A stretch of 48,527 nt of DNA from DASZQY01 sp036511595 (GTDB taxonomy: Bacteria; Pseudomonadota; Alphaproteobacteria; Rhizobiales; Kaistiaceae). Each line of letters begins with the position of its first letter. Position 1 is the stretch's first letter. This document shows positions 1 to 9,997 of the stretch, piece by piece. Under the pieces are notes generated by a model. The model saw nothing but the letters and a program-made list of their open reading frames with translations. It was not told where the DNA came from and searched no databases. The stretch lies in assembly GCA_036511595.1 (NCBI GenBank), contig DATCBY010000082.1, positions 1-48,527 of the forward strand, read 5' to 3'. Position numbers and translations under genes: made by a program.

Positions 1-2
1 AG

Positions 3-110
3 GCCGACGTGTTCGATTACATCGAGCGCTTCTACAATCCCAGGCGCCGGCACTCGACAATCGGATACCTCAGCCCGCTGGAGTTCGAGGAGCAGATGCG
101 ATTAGCTTAA
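3..110 (+). CDS. IS3-family transposase (OrfB), C-terminal fragment
   Basis: Partial gene cut by the window edge. The visible 35 residues include FYNPRRRHSTIGYLSPLEFE, the hallmark end of the DDE integrase core of IS3-family OrfB proteins: the final helix with RRHS, then GYLSP-xEFE. The stop is TAA at 108-110. In this family OrfB is normally made by a -1 frameshift from OrfA, which would lie upstream. The catalytic DDE residues are outside the window, so activity cannot be judged. Confidence 0.9.
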   Translation, partial: ADVFDYIERFYNPRRRHSTIGYLSPLEFEEQMRLA

Positions 111-140
111 GCCAGTGTCAACCGAACCGGCAGCAGCTCA
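111..140 (+). repeat. Probable right terminal inverted repeat of the IS3-family element
   Basis: It starts directly after the transposase stop. Read on the complementary strand from 140 it begins TGAGCTGCTGCCGG and contains TTGACACTGG near its inner end. IS3-family ends characteristically start with 5'-TGA and carry a GACAC-like block in the transposase-binding part. The left repeat is not in the window, so the boundary at 140 is inferred from family pattern. Confidence 0.6.
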
Positions 141-591
141 GCCAGACCGCGCTCGTGTTTCCGCACTCATTAGCGATACAGCTAAGAGGTCTTTGCTCGA
201 GGAATTGCCGCTCAGTCACGACCGCGCGGCGCTCGACACGATAAAGATGATAGACGTTATTTGGACCAATGGCCGTTCAATCGCGAGGGCCTTCGAGGTG
301 GAGCACACAACGGCGGTTTACTCGGGATTGCTGAGAATGGCGGACCTGCTTGCGCTGATACCGAACATGGACATTCGGTTCGATATCGTCGCTCCTGACG
401 AGCGGAAGGATAAGGTGTTCCATGAAATGCGCCGCCCCGTTTTTGCACTTCTTCAAGCTGGCCCGCTGTCCGATCGCTGCGCATTTATCTCCTATGACAA
501 CGTGAACGCCCTTCATGGTTTGGAGCACTTGTCCTATGTCAACCAAAACATCTTGAAGGAGTACGAAGACGAAGTTGAGAACGTCGAATAG
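115..591 (+). CDS. 5'-truncated hypothetical protein, possible PD-(D/E)XK-like nuclease domain
   Basis: A 158-codon frame opening with GTG at 115. Codons 1-9 (MSTEPAAAQ) lie in the IS terminal repeat, so native sequence probably begins near codon 10 and the original N-terminus was removed by the insertion. The remainder has a conserved-looking core: IDVIW at 46-50, AFEVEHT at 59-65, then YSGLLRMADLLAL and IVAPDERKDKV. An aspartate followed 14 residues later by E-V-E resembles the PD-(D/E)XK fold with an ExE variant, as in BamHI; I recall similar C-terminal segments in restriction-like hypothetical proteins. That is inference. Codon use is less GC-rich than in the neighbours (for example ATA and TTT codons), which suggests acquired DNA. 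Probably a remnant. Confidence 0.55.
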   Translation: MSTEPAAAQPDRARVSALISDTAKRSLLEELPLSHDRAALDTIKMIDVIWTNGRSIARAFEVEHTTAVYSGLLRMADLLALIPNMDIRFDIVAPDERKDKVFHEMRRPVFALLQAGPLSDRCAFISYDNVNALHGLEHLSYVNQNILKEYEDEVENVE

Positions 592-762
592 TGAGATTCC
601 GCGGCTCACGTGCGCCAAACGCGCAATGTGCAATTCTCTGAACTCATCAGTGCGCATAACTAGTTGATAAATAAGCGGTATTTGCCGCGACATTTTCTTG
701 CATCTCCCCCCTCCAAACTCCATATTCCCCTAAGCAAATTCCACTGATTCCCAAGGTCTGTT

Positions 763-3504
<2,742 letters not shown>

Positions 3505-3591
3505 CGCCGACTGCCGCCCTCACATCTGCCAATATTTCCGGTTGGGATGATGGCGTCGCGGGCGACGGCCCGCCAGCGCGGGAGAACCAGC

Positions 3592-4062
3592 ATGCAGAAG
3601 ATCACGCCGTTCCTGTGGTTCGAAAACCAGGCGGAGGAGGCGGCGAATTTCTACGTCTCCATCTTCCCGAATTCGCGCATCGTCTCGACGCAGCGCTACG
3701 GCGCGGCGGGACCGGGTCCCGAGGGTTCGGTGATGCTGGTGGCCTTCGAGCTGGAGGGGCAGGGCTTCACCGCGCTGAACGGCGGGCCGATCTACAAGTT
3801 CACGCCGGCGGTTTCGTTCGTCATCGATTGCAAAAGCCAGGGCGAGGTCGATCACCTTTGGGAGAAGCTCACCGACGGTGGTCAGGAGCAACCGTGCGCG
3901 TGGCCGACCGATCGCTACGGCGTCACGTGGCAGGTGGTGCCGGAGGCGCTGCCGCGGCTTCTCGCCGATCCCGACAAGGCGAAGGCGAAGCGCGTGATGG
4001 AAGCGATGTTCAAGATGCGCAAGATCGACATCGCGACATTGAAGCGCGCGGCGTGCGGCTGA
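3592..4062 (+). CDS. VOC-superfamily protein (PhnB-like / 3-demethylubiquinone methyltransferase-like domain)
   Basis: Product of 156 aa. It begins MQKITPFLWFENQAEEAANFY and contains FPNSRI, FTALNGGP and EQPCAWPTDRYGVTWQVVP, the pattern of the small PhnB-like vicinal-oxygen-chelate proteins. The tail KRVMEAMFKMRKIDIATLKRA is also typical. The family name refers to a demethylubiquinone methyltransferase but these proteins lack a SAM-binding fold, and the substrate is unknown. ATG 3592 is preferred over the in-frame ATG at 3547 because homology starts here and GGGAGAA lies just upstream. The gene converges on the small minus-strand gene at 4164-4379. Confidence 0.85.
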   Translation: MQKITPFLWFENQAEEAANFYVSIFPNSRIVSTQRYGAAGPGPEGSVMLVAFELEGQGFTALNGGPIYKFTPAVSFVIDCKSQGEVDHLWEKLTDGGQEQPCAWPTDRYGVTWQVVPEALPRLLADPDKAKAKRVMEAMFKMRKIDIATLKRAACG

Positions 4063-4107
4063 GGCAAAAAGAAAAGCCGCCGGCCCGGGGGGAGGAGCCA
4101 GCGGCTT
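4063..4107 (-). terminator. Rho-independent terminator for the minus-strand small gene
   Basis: Arms at 4074-4084 (AAGCCGCCGGC) and 4097-4107 (GCCAGCGGCTT) form an 11-bp stem. The one imperfect position is C:A on the plus strand but becomes a G:U wobble on the minus strand. The minus strand then runs through a T-rich tract (complement of 4065-4074). Both features assign it to the minus-strand gene ending at 4164. Confidence 0.8.
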
Positions 4108-4140
4108 CGTGTGCGCCCTTGGGGTGGGCGGCAAAATGCA

Positions 4141-4174
4141 GGAAAGCTAGTTCACCTGGAAAGCTAGTTCACCT
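4141..4174. repeat. 17-bp perfect tandem duplication across a stop codon
   Basis: The unit GGAAAGCTAGTTCACCT occurs at 4141-4157 and again at 4158-4174 with no spacer. The second copy contains the last codons and TAG stop of the minus-strand gene. The first copy is a duplicate of that stop region just downstream of it. It looks like a recent slippage or short-duplication event. Confidence 0.9.
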
Positions 4175-4379
4175 GGACGCGTGTGAGAACCGAGACGCCG
4201 CTGTCGGGACGAGTTTCGACGGTGACGTAGCTGTTGTCGTTGCTCGTCGCGACCATCGGAAGGCGATCGGCTTTGGGCGCCGCGTCGTGGGTGTTGAGGA
4301 AGGACGCGCTCGCCACGCCAACTGCAAGAGTTGCCACAACGGTGGTCGCCAGCATCACGGAGGAAATAAGCGGAGCCAT
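4164..4379 (-). CDS. Small exported or membrane-anchored protein, function unknown
   Basis: Product of 71 aa starting MAPLISSVMLATTVVATLAV, a hydrophobic N-terminus that reads as a signal peptide with likely cleavage after ASA (GVASA-SF). The mature part is about 45 polar residues ending RVQVN, with no cysteine and no recognised domain. The start is fixed by AAGGAG 6 nt before ATG; a longer frame starting at 4454 would pass through the promoter and ribosome site. It is transcribed alone, with a probable EcfG-type promoter upstream and an intrinsic terminator downstream, so stress induction is a reasonable inference. The stop region is tandemly duplicated. Confidence 0.75.
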   Translation of the reverse strand: MAPLISSVMLATTVVATLAVGVASASFLNTHDAAPKADRLPMVATSNDNSYVTVETRPDSGVSVLTRVQVN

Positions 4380-4413
4380 GTTCGTCTCCTTGTTCCAAAT
4401 TCTGTACCGAGAT

Positions 4414-4438
4414 AACCCGAAGCAAGCTGAATGGTTCC
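4414..4438 (-). promoter_or_regulatory. Probable EcfG (general stress response sigma factor) promoter
   Basis: On the minus strand GGAAC (4438-4434) is followed after 17 nt by GTT (4416-4414). This matches the alphaproteobacterial EcfG/RpoE2 consensus GGAAC-N16/17-cGTT except for the first base of the -10 (G for C). It would start transcription about 25-30 nt before the ATG at 4379, leaving room for the AAGGAG site. No other intergenic stretch in the window shows this pair. Confidence 0.6.
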
Positions 4439-4670
4439 GGATGCTTTCGTTCATCTGCCGTTCATCGGCCGAAAGTTGGCGGTTTCCCGCGATCTCCGGA
4501 CCGAATCTTTTGCTATCGCGCCGTCTGCCTGACCACCTATGTGGGTGGCGCGCCCGTCGTTTGCTGTGACCTTGATCACGCAGGGGGCGGCTTCTTGCTG
4601 GGGCAGGGGGATCGGGCTATTGAAGCCGCGCCTTTGACCGCGCCCCTAGAGGTGCTGCTTGCCGCAGACG

Positions 4671-5165
4671 ATGCGCATTGCGTTCTACCCTGGCACCTTC
4701 GATCCGGTGACCAACGGCCACGTCGATCTGCTGCGCACGGCGCTGACGATTGCCGACCAGGTGGTGGTGGGGGTGGGCGTCAACGCCGGCAAGTCGCCGA
4801 TGTTTTCACTCGTGGAGCGGCTGGAGATGGTCGGCGCCATGATCGGCGAACTGACGCACGGGGATCAGGCGCGCGTCATCGGCAACGGCTTTGACGGTCT
4901 GACGATCGACGCGGCGCGGAAGGCGGGCGCCTCGATCATCGTGCGTGGCGTGCGTGACTCCGCCGATTTCGATTACGAAATGCAGATGGCGGCGATGAAC
5001 GGCGACCTTGCGCCGGAAATCCATACAGTGTTCGTGCCGGCAAAGCCGGCGGTCCGCCACATCACCGCCACGCTCGTGCGTCAGATCGCGACCCACGGCG
5101 CCGACGTTTCGCCGTTCGTACCGCCGGCGGTCGCCAAGGTGATTGCCCGGCACCTTTCCCGCTGA
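4671..5165 (+). CDS. coaD: Phosphopantetheine adenylyltransferase
   Basis: Catalyses the fourth step of coenzyme A synthesis, joining ATP and 4'-phosphopantetheine to give dephospho-CoA. Product of 164 aa, the normal family length. YPGTFDPVTNGHVDL near the N-terminus is the (T/H)xGH nucleotide-binding motif. RGVRDSADFDYEMQMA and HITATLVRQIA (the ISSTxxR-type motif, here ITAT) follow in the expected order. ATG 4671 gives the usual family start MRIAFYPGTFDP. An upstream in-frame TTG at 4659 has the better-placed ribosome site (AGAGGTG at 4648-4654), so the true start could be four codons earlier. It leads into the two cyclophilin genes. Confidence 0.95.
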   Translation: MRIAFYPGTFDPVTNGHVDLLRTALTIADQVVVGVGVNAGKSPMFSLVERLEMVGAMIGELTHGDQARVIGNGFDGLTIDAARKAGASIIVRGVRDSADFDYEMQMAAMNGDLAPEIHTVFVPAKPAVRHITATLVRQIATHGADVSPFVPPAVAKVIARHLSR

Positions 5166-5206
5166 CCGCCAAAAAGGCGGCCGCACCCGAATTCGTGGAG
5201 TCTGCC

Positions 5207-5764
5207 TTGACCCGTTCGATGATCCTGCTTGCCTTCGTGCTGCTTGCCTTGCCGCCGGCGATCGCCCGCGCCGCCCCTGCCGTCGATCCGCAGAACACGA
5301 TCTACATGGACACGACCAAGGGCCGTGTCGTCATCAAGCTGCGCCCTGACCTGGCGCCCAATCACGTCAAGCGCGTGAAGGAATTGACACAGCAGGGCTT
5401 CTACAACGGCACCCCGTTCCATCGCGTCATCGCCGGATTCATGGCGCAGGGCGGCGACCCGACCGGCACCGGCCGCGGTGGCTCCAACCTGCCCGACCTC
5501 AAGGCCGAGTTCACCAACACCAACTTCGTGCGCGGCGTCATCGGCGCGGCACGCGGCAACGATCCCGACTCGGCCAATTCGCAGTTCTTCATCTGCCTGG
5601 CGGATTGCTCGTTCCTGAACGGCCAGTACACCGTGTGGGGAGAGGTGACCCAGGGAATGGAGAATGTCGACAAGCTCAAGAAGGGCAACCCCGACGTCGA
5701 CGACGGGCAGGTGGCCAACCCGGACAAGATCGTAAAGATGCAGCTCGCGGCGGACGCGAAGTAG
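5207..5764 (+). CDS. Exported cyclophilin-type peptidyl-prolyl cis-trans isomerase
   Basis: Catalyses proline isomerisation during folding, here probably in the periplasm. Product of 185 aa with a signal peptide (MILLAFVLLALPPAIARAA) and a complete cyclophilin domain: FHRVIAGFMAQGGDPTGTG holds the conserved R, F, M and Q, followed by NSQFFI and LNGQYTVWGEV. TTG 5207 is chosen because GGAG at 5197-5200 lies 6 nt upstream; a GTG at 5195 would precede that site. It starts 41 nt after coaD and ends 23 nt before a second cyclophilin, giving an exported/cytosolic pair comparable to PpiA and PpiB. Confidence 0.93.
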   Translation: MTRSMILLAFVLLALPPAIARAAPAVDPQNTIYMDTTKGRVVIKLRPDLAPNHVKRVKELTQQGFYNGTPFHRVIAGFMAQGGDPTGTGRGGSNLPDLKAEFTNTNFVRGVIGAARGNDPDSANSQFFICLADCSFLNGQYTVWGEVTQGMENVDKLKKGNPDVDDGQVANPDKIVKMQLAADAK

Positions 5765-5787
5765 AAACAAGCGAACAGGAGATGACG

Positions 5788-6261
5788 ATGGCGACCAAGA
5801 GCGATCCCGAGAACACGCTCAAGATGGAAACGTCCAGGGGCAACGTGACGATCAAGCTGCGTCCCGACCTCGCGCCCAACCATGTTGCGCGCATCAAGGA
5901 ACTCGCCCGCGAAGGTTTCTACGACGGCATCGTGTTCCATCGCGTCATCGACGGCTTCATGGCGCAGACCGGCGACCCGACCGGCACCGGGATGGGCGGC
6001 TCCGGCAAGAAGCTCAAGGCCGAGTTCTCGAAGGAGCCGCACAAGCGCGGAACGCTGTCGATGGCGCGAGCCGCCGACCCCAATTCCGGGGACAGCCAGT
6101 TCTTCATCTGCTTCGCCGATTCCGCGTTCCTCAACGGCCAGTACACCGTCTGGGGCGAAGTAACCGAGGGCATGGAGAACATCGACAAGATCAAGCGCGG
6201 CGAGCCGGTCAAGCATCCGGACAAGATTCTTAGTATGAAAGTTGCGGCGGACGCGAAGTAG
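5788..6261 (+). CDS. ppiB: Cytosolic cyclophilin-type peptidyl-prolyl cis-trans isomerase
   Basis: Product of 157 aa without a signal peptide, beginning MATKSDPENTLKMET. The cyclophilin core carries FHRVIDGFMAQTGDPTGTG, DSQFFICFADSAFLNGQYT and VWGEVTEGMENIDKIK. It is very close to the preceding exported cyclophilin, including the same ending AADAK, so the pair looks like a tandem duplication with one copy gaining or losing a signal peptide. ATG 5788 is preferred to ATG 5782 because GGAG at 5778-5781 would touch the latter. The ppiB symbol is by analogy of location and size. Confidence 0.9.
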   Translation: MATKSDPENTLKMETSRGNVTIKLRPDLAPNHVARIKELAREGFYDGIVFHRVIDGFMAQTGDPTGTGMGGSGKKLKAEFSKEPHKRGTLSMARAADPNSGDSQFFICFADSAFLNGQYTVWGEVTEGMENIDKIKRGEPVKHPDKILSMKVAADAK

Positions 6262-6296
6262 CCGCACCAGCGATGCGGGAACGGCGCCACCGCTGG

Positions 6297-6312
6297 CCCC
6301 GCCTTCGCGGGG
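6297..6312. repeat. Small GC-rich palindrome (CCCCGCcttcGCGGGG)
   Basis: A 6-bp perfect stem with a CTTC loop between ppiB and the next gene, followed by ATGAGCGG. I recall this type of CCCCGC-loop-GCGGGG intergenic palindrome, often next to ATGA, as a common dispersed element in alphaproteobacteria. It could also act as a weak terminator or mRNA stabiliser. There is no T tract. Only one copy was noticed here. Confidence 0.4.
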
Positions 6313-6363
6313 ATGAGCGGAGAGCGTATGATGCGTCCGGTTCACTAGCGGGGCACCAGCGCC

Positions 6364-6798
6364 ATGACCAATCAGCCGCCAATGCCAGACCAGATGCCGC
6401 CGCCTGACTGGCGCGAGCAGCGCCACGCCGAACGCTGGCAGCGCCGTCAGGAACGCCATGCGAGAGGCTGGGGCGGCGGCGCCTGGATCGGCGGCGTCGT
6501 CCTCATCTTTTTGGGGGTTGTCTTCCTGGCCCAGAACATGGGGGCGCCGCTGCCCAAGAACTGGTGGGCGGTGTTCATCCTGATACCGGCTGTCGCGTCG
6601 TTCAGTTCGGCGTGGACGCTTTACCGCCGCTCCGGCGGGATGATGACCGCGGGCGTGCGCGGCGGCGTCGTGGGGGGCGCGATCCTGACGCTGCTCGCCA
6701 TATCGTTCCTCATCGGTCTCAACTGGGGCCGGTTCTGGCCGGTCATCCTCATCCTGGTTGGGGCCGCCGTTCTGGGCGGCGGCATCTGGCGGCGGTAG
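6364..6798 (+). CDS. Membrane protein with LiaF-like transmembrane region
   Basis: Product of 144 aa. The first 38 residues are polar and charged (RQEQR-type, rich in H, R, Q) and probably cytoplasmic. Four hydrophobic segments follow at about 42-59, 67-86, 98-117 and 122-139. The GGVVLIFLGVVFLAQN and WWAVFILIPA segments, repeated in form as GRFWPVILILVGA, resemble the LiaF N-terminal transmembrane domain (DUF5668). The C-terminal LiaF domain is absent. Function is unknown; LiaF proteins in other phyla sense cell-envelope stress. It stands alone, with no two-component genes beside it. Confidence 0.65.
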   Translation: MTNQPPMPDQMPPPDWREQRHAERWQRRQERHARGWGGGAWIGGVVLIFLGVVFLAQNMGAPLPKNWWAVFILIPAVASFSSAWTLYRRSGGMMTAGVRGGVVGGAILTLLAISFLIGLNWGRFWPVILILVGAAVLGGGIWRR

Positions 6799-6918
6799 CC
6801 ACGTTCACACGCCGATCAGGCTCTCGCGAGTGAGTTGACGCGGGCAAAGGCGGCGGTGTTCATGCCGCCGGCGCGACTCGCGCTGCCTCGGCCAAGCCGG
6901 CGAACCGGATTTAACCTG

Positions 6919-7776
6919 ATGACGACGCGCCCCGTCCTGCTGACCATCGTCGCGATGCTGGCCTTTGCGGCCAACTCGATGCTCTGCCGGCTGGCGCTCG
7001 GCCACCGACTGATCGACGCTGCCAGCTTCGCCAGCGTCCGGGTGATCTCCGGCGCAGTTACGCTGGCTGTCATCCTGCTGGTCCGGCACGGCGGATTGAC
7101 CCGGCCGCCGGCGAATTGGCGCGCGGTCATATCGCTGTTCGTCTATGTCGCGTTTTTCTCGTTCGCGTACCGCTCGCTGAGCGCCGGCACCGGCGCGCTG
7201 ATCCTCTTCGGCGCGGTGCAGCTGACGATGTTCATCGTCGCGTTGCGACAGGGCGAGGCGTTTTCGCTCGCATCGTGGGGCGGCCTGGCGGCGGCGGTTC
7301 TCGGGCTCGTCTATCTTGTCTCGCCGGGTGTTACCGCGCCCGATCCGCTCGGTGCTATTCTCATGGCGGTCGCCGGTATTGCCTGGGGCAGCTATTCGCT
7401 GCTCGGCCGGCGCGCCGGCGACCCGCTGGCGGCGACCGCCGCGAACTTCCTCTTTGCGGTGCCGCTCGTGGTCATCGTCAGTTTGATCTTCGCGCGCGAC
7501 TTCAGCGTGTCGACCGAGGGGTTGGTTCTGGCGATTGCGTCCGGTGCGGTCGCGTCGGGCTGCGGCTACGTCATCTGGTATGCCGCGCTCGCCGGCCTCA
7601 CAGCGACCCGCGCCGCGACCGTGCAACTTTCGGTGCCGGTGATCGCGGCATTTGGCGGCGTCGGGCTGATGGGCGAGACGGTGACGGCGCGGCTTGTCAT
7701 TGCCTCGGTCGCGACGATCGGCGGGGTCGCCACGGTGCTGGCGCAGCGTGCCGCGCGGCCGGTGGTGGTGAAGTAG
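6919..7776 (+). CDS. EamA-family (DMT superfamily) membrane transporter
   Basis: Product of 285 aa with about ten hydrophobic segments in two homologous halves, the usual EamA/RhaT layout. Typical landmarks are NSMLCRLAL near the N-terminus, FFSFAYRSLSAGTGALILFGAVQ in the first repeat, and YAALAGLTATRAATVQLSVPVIAA in the second. These proteins move small metabolites, often amino acids or nucleosides, across the inner membrane; the substrate cannot be read. The start is uncertain: in-frame starts exist at 6835 and 6862, but the first transmembrane segment follows directly from ATG 6919. It ends 8 nt before queA, so the two may be co-transcribed. Confidence 0.85.
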   Translation: MTTRPVLLTIVAMLAFAANSMLCRLALGHRLIDAASFASVRVISGAVTLAVILLVRHGGLTRPPANWRAVISLFVYVAFFSFAYRSLSAGTGALILFGAVQLTMFIVALRQGEAFSLASWGGLAAAVLGLVYLVSPGVTAPDPLGAILMAVAGIAWGSYSLLGRRAGDPLAATAANFLFAVPLVVIVSLIFARDFSVSTEGLVLAIASGAVASGCGYVIWYAALAGLTATRAATVQLSVPVIAAFGGVGLMGETVTARLVIASVATIGGVATVLAQRAARPVVVK

Positions 7777-7784
7777 CGACACCC

Positions 7785-8861
7785 ATGCGCGTCGACCTCT
7801 TCGATTTCGACCTGCCAGACGAGCGGATCGCGCTACGGCCGGCGCGGCCGCGGGATGCCGCGCGCATGCTGACCGTCAGGCCGGAGGCGCCGTTCGGAGA
7901 TCGCTTCGCGCGCAACCTGCCGGAGCTGCTGCGCGCCGGCGACATGCTGGTGCTGAATGACACCAGGGTTATCCCGGCGGAATTGCGCGGGGAGCGCGTG
8001 CGCGATGGAGCCTCCGCAGGCATCAGTGCGACGCTTATCAAGCAGCTGGCGCCATCGCGCTGGCAGGCTCTGGCGCGCGGCGCAAAAAAGCTGACCGCTG
8101 GCGACCGTGTCCGCTTCGGCGCCCTGAACGATGCGGCGTGCCTCATCGCAGGACTCGACGCCACCGTCGAAGCAAAGGGCGAGGCGGGCGAAGTGACGCT
8201 GGTGTTCGACCACGCCGGGCCGGCGCTCGACGAGGCCATCGCCGCAATCGGACATGTGCCGCTGCCACCGTACATTGCCGGCAAGCGGGCGGAAGACGGC
8301 GAGGACCGCCGCGACTACCAGACGATCTATGCCACGCAGGAAGGCGCGGTCGCGGCCCCGACGGCGGGGCTGCATTTCACCGACGCGCTGTTCGCGCGGC
8401 TCAAGGATGCAGGCATCGGCTGGCGGACACTGACATTGCACGTCGGCGCCGGAACCTTCCTACCGGTGAAGGCGGAGGACACCTCGGCGCACGCCATGCA
8501 CGCCGAATGGGGGACCATCCCGGCAGAGACCGCTGAGGCGCTCAATGCGACGCGGGCGGCCGGGGCCCGGATTGTCGCGGTCGGCACGACATCGCTGCGG
8601 CTGCTGGAGAGCGCCACGGGAGACGACGGAATGATCCGGCCGTTTGCGGGAGAGACTTCCATCTTCATCACGCCCGGCTACAAATTCCGGGCCGTCGATC
8701 TGCTCATGACAAATTTCCACCTGCCGCGTTCCACGCTGTTCATGCTTGTCTCGGCCTTCGCCGGACGGGAGCGCATGCTGGCCGCCTATGCGCACGCCAT
8801 CGCCGCGGGCTACCGGTTCTATTCGTATGGGGACGCTTCGCTGCTGTGGCCGGCGCCATGA
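7785..8861 (+). CDS. queA: S-adenosylmethionine:tRNA ribosyltransferase-isomerase
   Basis: Transfers the ribosyl part of SAM to preQ1 in tRNA, forming epoxyqueuosine at position 34. Product of 358 aa, normal for the family. It starts MRVDLFDFDLPDERIALRP and contains VLNDTRVIPAEL, GHVPLPPYI, DRRDYQTIYA, GAVAAPTAGLHFT and VGAGTFLPVKAEDT, all family signatures. The end, NFHLPRSTLFMLVSAFAG and YRFYSYGDAS, is also canonical. ATG 7785 is the family start; the frame continues far upstream only as a shadow of the transporter. The stop overlaps the tgt start in ATGA, so translation of the two queuosine genes is probably coupled. Confidence 0.97.
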   Translation: MRVDLFDFDLPDERIALRPARPRDAARMLTVRPEAPFGDRFARNLPELLRAGDMLVLNDTRVIPAELRGERVRDGASAGISATLIKQLAPSRWQALARGAKKLTAGDRVRFGALNDAACLIAGLDATVEAKGEAGEVTLVFDHAGPALDEAIAAIGHVPLPPYIAGKRAEDGEDRRDYQTIYATQEGAVAAPTAGLHFTDALFARLKDAGIGWRTLTLHVGAGTFLPVKAEDTSAHAMHAEWGTIPAETAEALNATRAAGARIVAVGTTSLRLLESATGDDGMIRPFAGETSIFITPGYKFRAVDLLMTNFHLPRSTLFMLVSAFAGRERMLAAYAHAIAAGYRFYSYGDASLLWPAP

Positions 8862-9988
8862 CCAACGTCTCCTTCCGCCTCGCGGCCACCGACGGTGCCG
8901 CGCGCACCGGGGCCCTGTCGCTGGCGCGCGGCGTGGTGCGCACGCCGGCGTTCATGCCGGTGGGTACCGCCGGCACCGTCAAGGCGATGACCATGGACAC
9001 GGTGAAGGCGACCGGCGCCGACATCATCCTCGGCAACACGTATCACCTGATGCTGCGGCCGGGGGCGGAGCGGGTGGCGGCGCTGGGCGGGCTGCATGCC
9101 TTCGCACGCTGGGATGGTCCGATCCTTACCGACTCGGGCGGCTTCCAGGTGATGTCGCTGGCCCAGCTTCGCAAGCTCGACGAGAGCGGCGTTACCTTCC
9201 AGTCGCACATCGACGGCTCGACACACACGCTGACGCCGGAGCGCTCGCTGGAAATCCAGGGGCTGCTCGATGCCGATATCCGCATGCAGCTCGACGAATG
9301 CGTGGCGCTGCCCGCGGCGCCTGACGAGATCGAGCGCGCCATGCGGCTCTCCCTGCGCTGGGCCGAGCGATCGAGAGCGGCGTTCGGCAATCCGGAGGGC
9401 AGGGCGCTGTTCGGCATCGTGCAGGGCGGCGACAACCCGGCGCTGCGGACCGAATCCGCGGACAGGCTGGTGGCGATCGGCTTCGATGGTTATGCGGTCG
9501 GGGGCCTCGCTGTTGGCGAGCCGCAGGCGACGATGCTGGCGATGCTCGACGTCACGGCGCCGACGCTGCCCGTCGACCGGCCGCGTTACCTCATGGGCGT
9601 CGGCACCCCGGACGACATCGTCGAATCGGTGGCACGCGGCATCGACATGTTTGATTGCGTGATGCCGACGCGCGCCGGTCGCCACGGTGTTGCCTACACG
9701 CGCTTCGGCAAGCTCAACTTGAAGAACGCCCGCCACGCCGACGATCCGCGCCCGCTCGACGAGGAGGCAGGATGGGCGCCGGCGCGGGACTATTCCCGCG
9801 CTTACCTGCACCATCTGGTGAAGTCGGAGGAAATACTCGGCGCGATGCTGCTCTCGTGGAACAACCTCGCCTATTACCAGCGGCTCATGGCGGATATCCG
9901 CGCGGCGATTACCGGTGGGCGCTACGCGGACTTTGTCGCCGGGACCAAGGCGGCGTGGGCGCGCGGGGATATTCCCGCGCGCGCTTAG
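8858..9988 (+). CDS. tgt: tRNA-guanine transglycosylase (zinc-cysteine motif missing)
   Basis: Exchanges guanine-34 for preQ1 in tRNAs with GUN anticodons, the step before QueA. Product of 376 aa. LTDSGGFQVMSL carries the general-base aspartate, FGIVQGG and GLAVGEP shape the base pocket, and MFDCVMPTRAGRHG carries the nucleophilic aspartate. In the reference enzymes a CxCxxC motif and a later His bind structural zinc. Here the matching stretch reads EEAGWAPARDYSRAYLHHL, with no cysteine, while the histidines remain. The catalytic residues look intact, so it is probably active with a zinc-free C-terminal subdomain. ATG 8858 overlaps the queA stop. Confidence 0.95.
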   Translation: MTNVSFRLAATDGAARTGALSLARGVVRTPAFMPVGTAGTVKAMTMDTVKATGADIILGNTYHLMLRPGAERVAALGGLHAFARWDGPILTDSGGFQVMSLAQLRKLDESGVTFQSHIDGSTHTLTPERSLEIQGLLDADIRMQLDECVALPAAPDEIERAMRLSLRWAERSRAAFGNPEGRALFGIVQGGDNPALRTESADRLVAIGFDGYAVGGLAVGEPQATMLAMLDVTAPTLPVDRPRYLMGVGTPDDIVESVARGIDMFDCVMPTRAGRHGVAYTRFGKLNLKNARHADDPRPLDEEAGWAPARDYSRAYLHHLVKSEEILGAMLLSWNNLAYYQRLMADIRAAITGGRYADFVAGTKAAWARGDIPARA

Positions 9989-9997
9989 TCGCCGGCC

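Larger units (their letters stand above)
1..140 (+). mobile_element. Right end of an IS3-family insertion sequence
   Basis: The window opens inside an insertion sequence. It holds the last 35 codons of the transposase followed by a probable terminal inverted repeat ending at 140. The left end and the rest of the element lie before position 1, so size and target duplication cannot be read. The element reads toward gyrA and sits about 620 bp from it. Confidence 0.8.
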
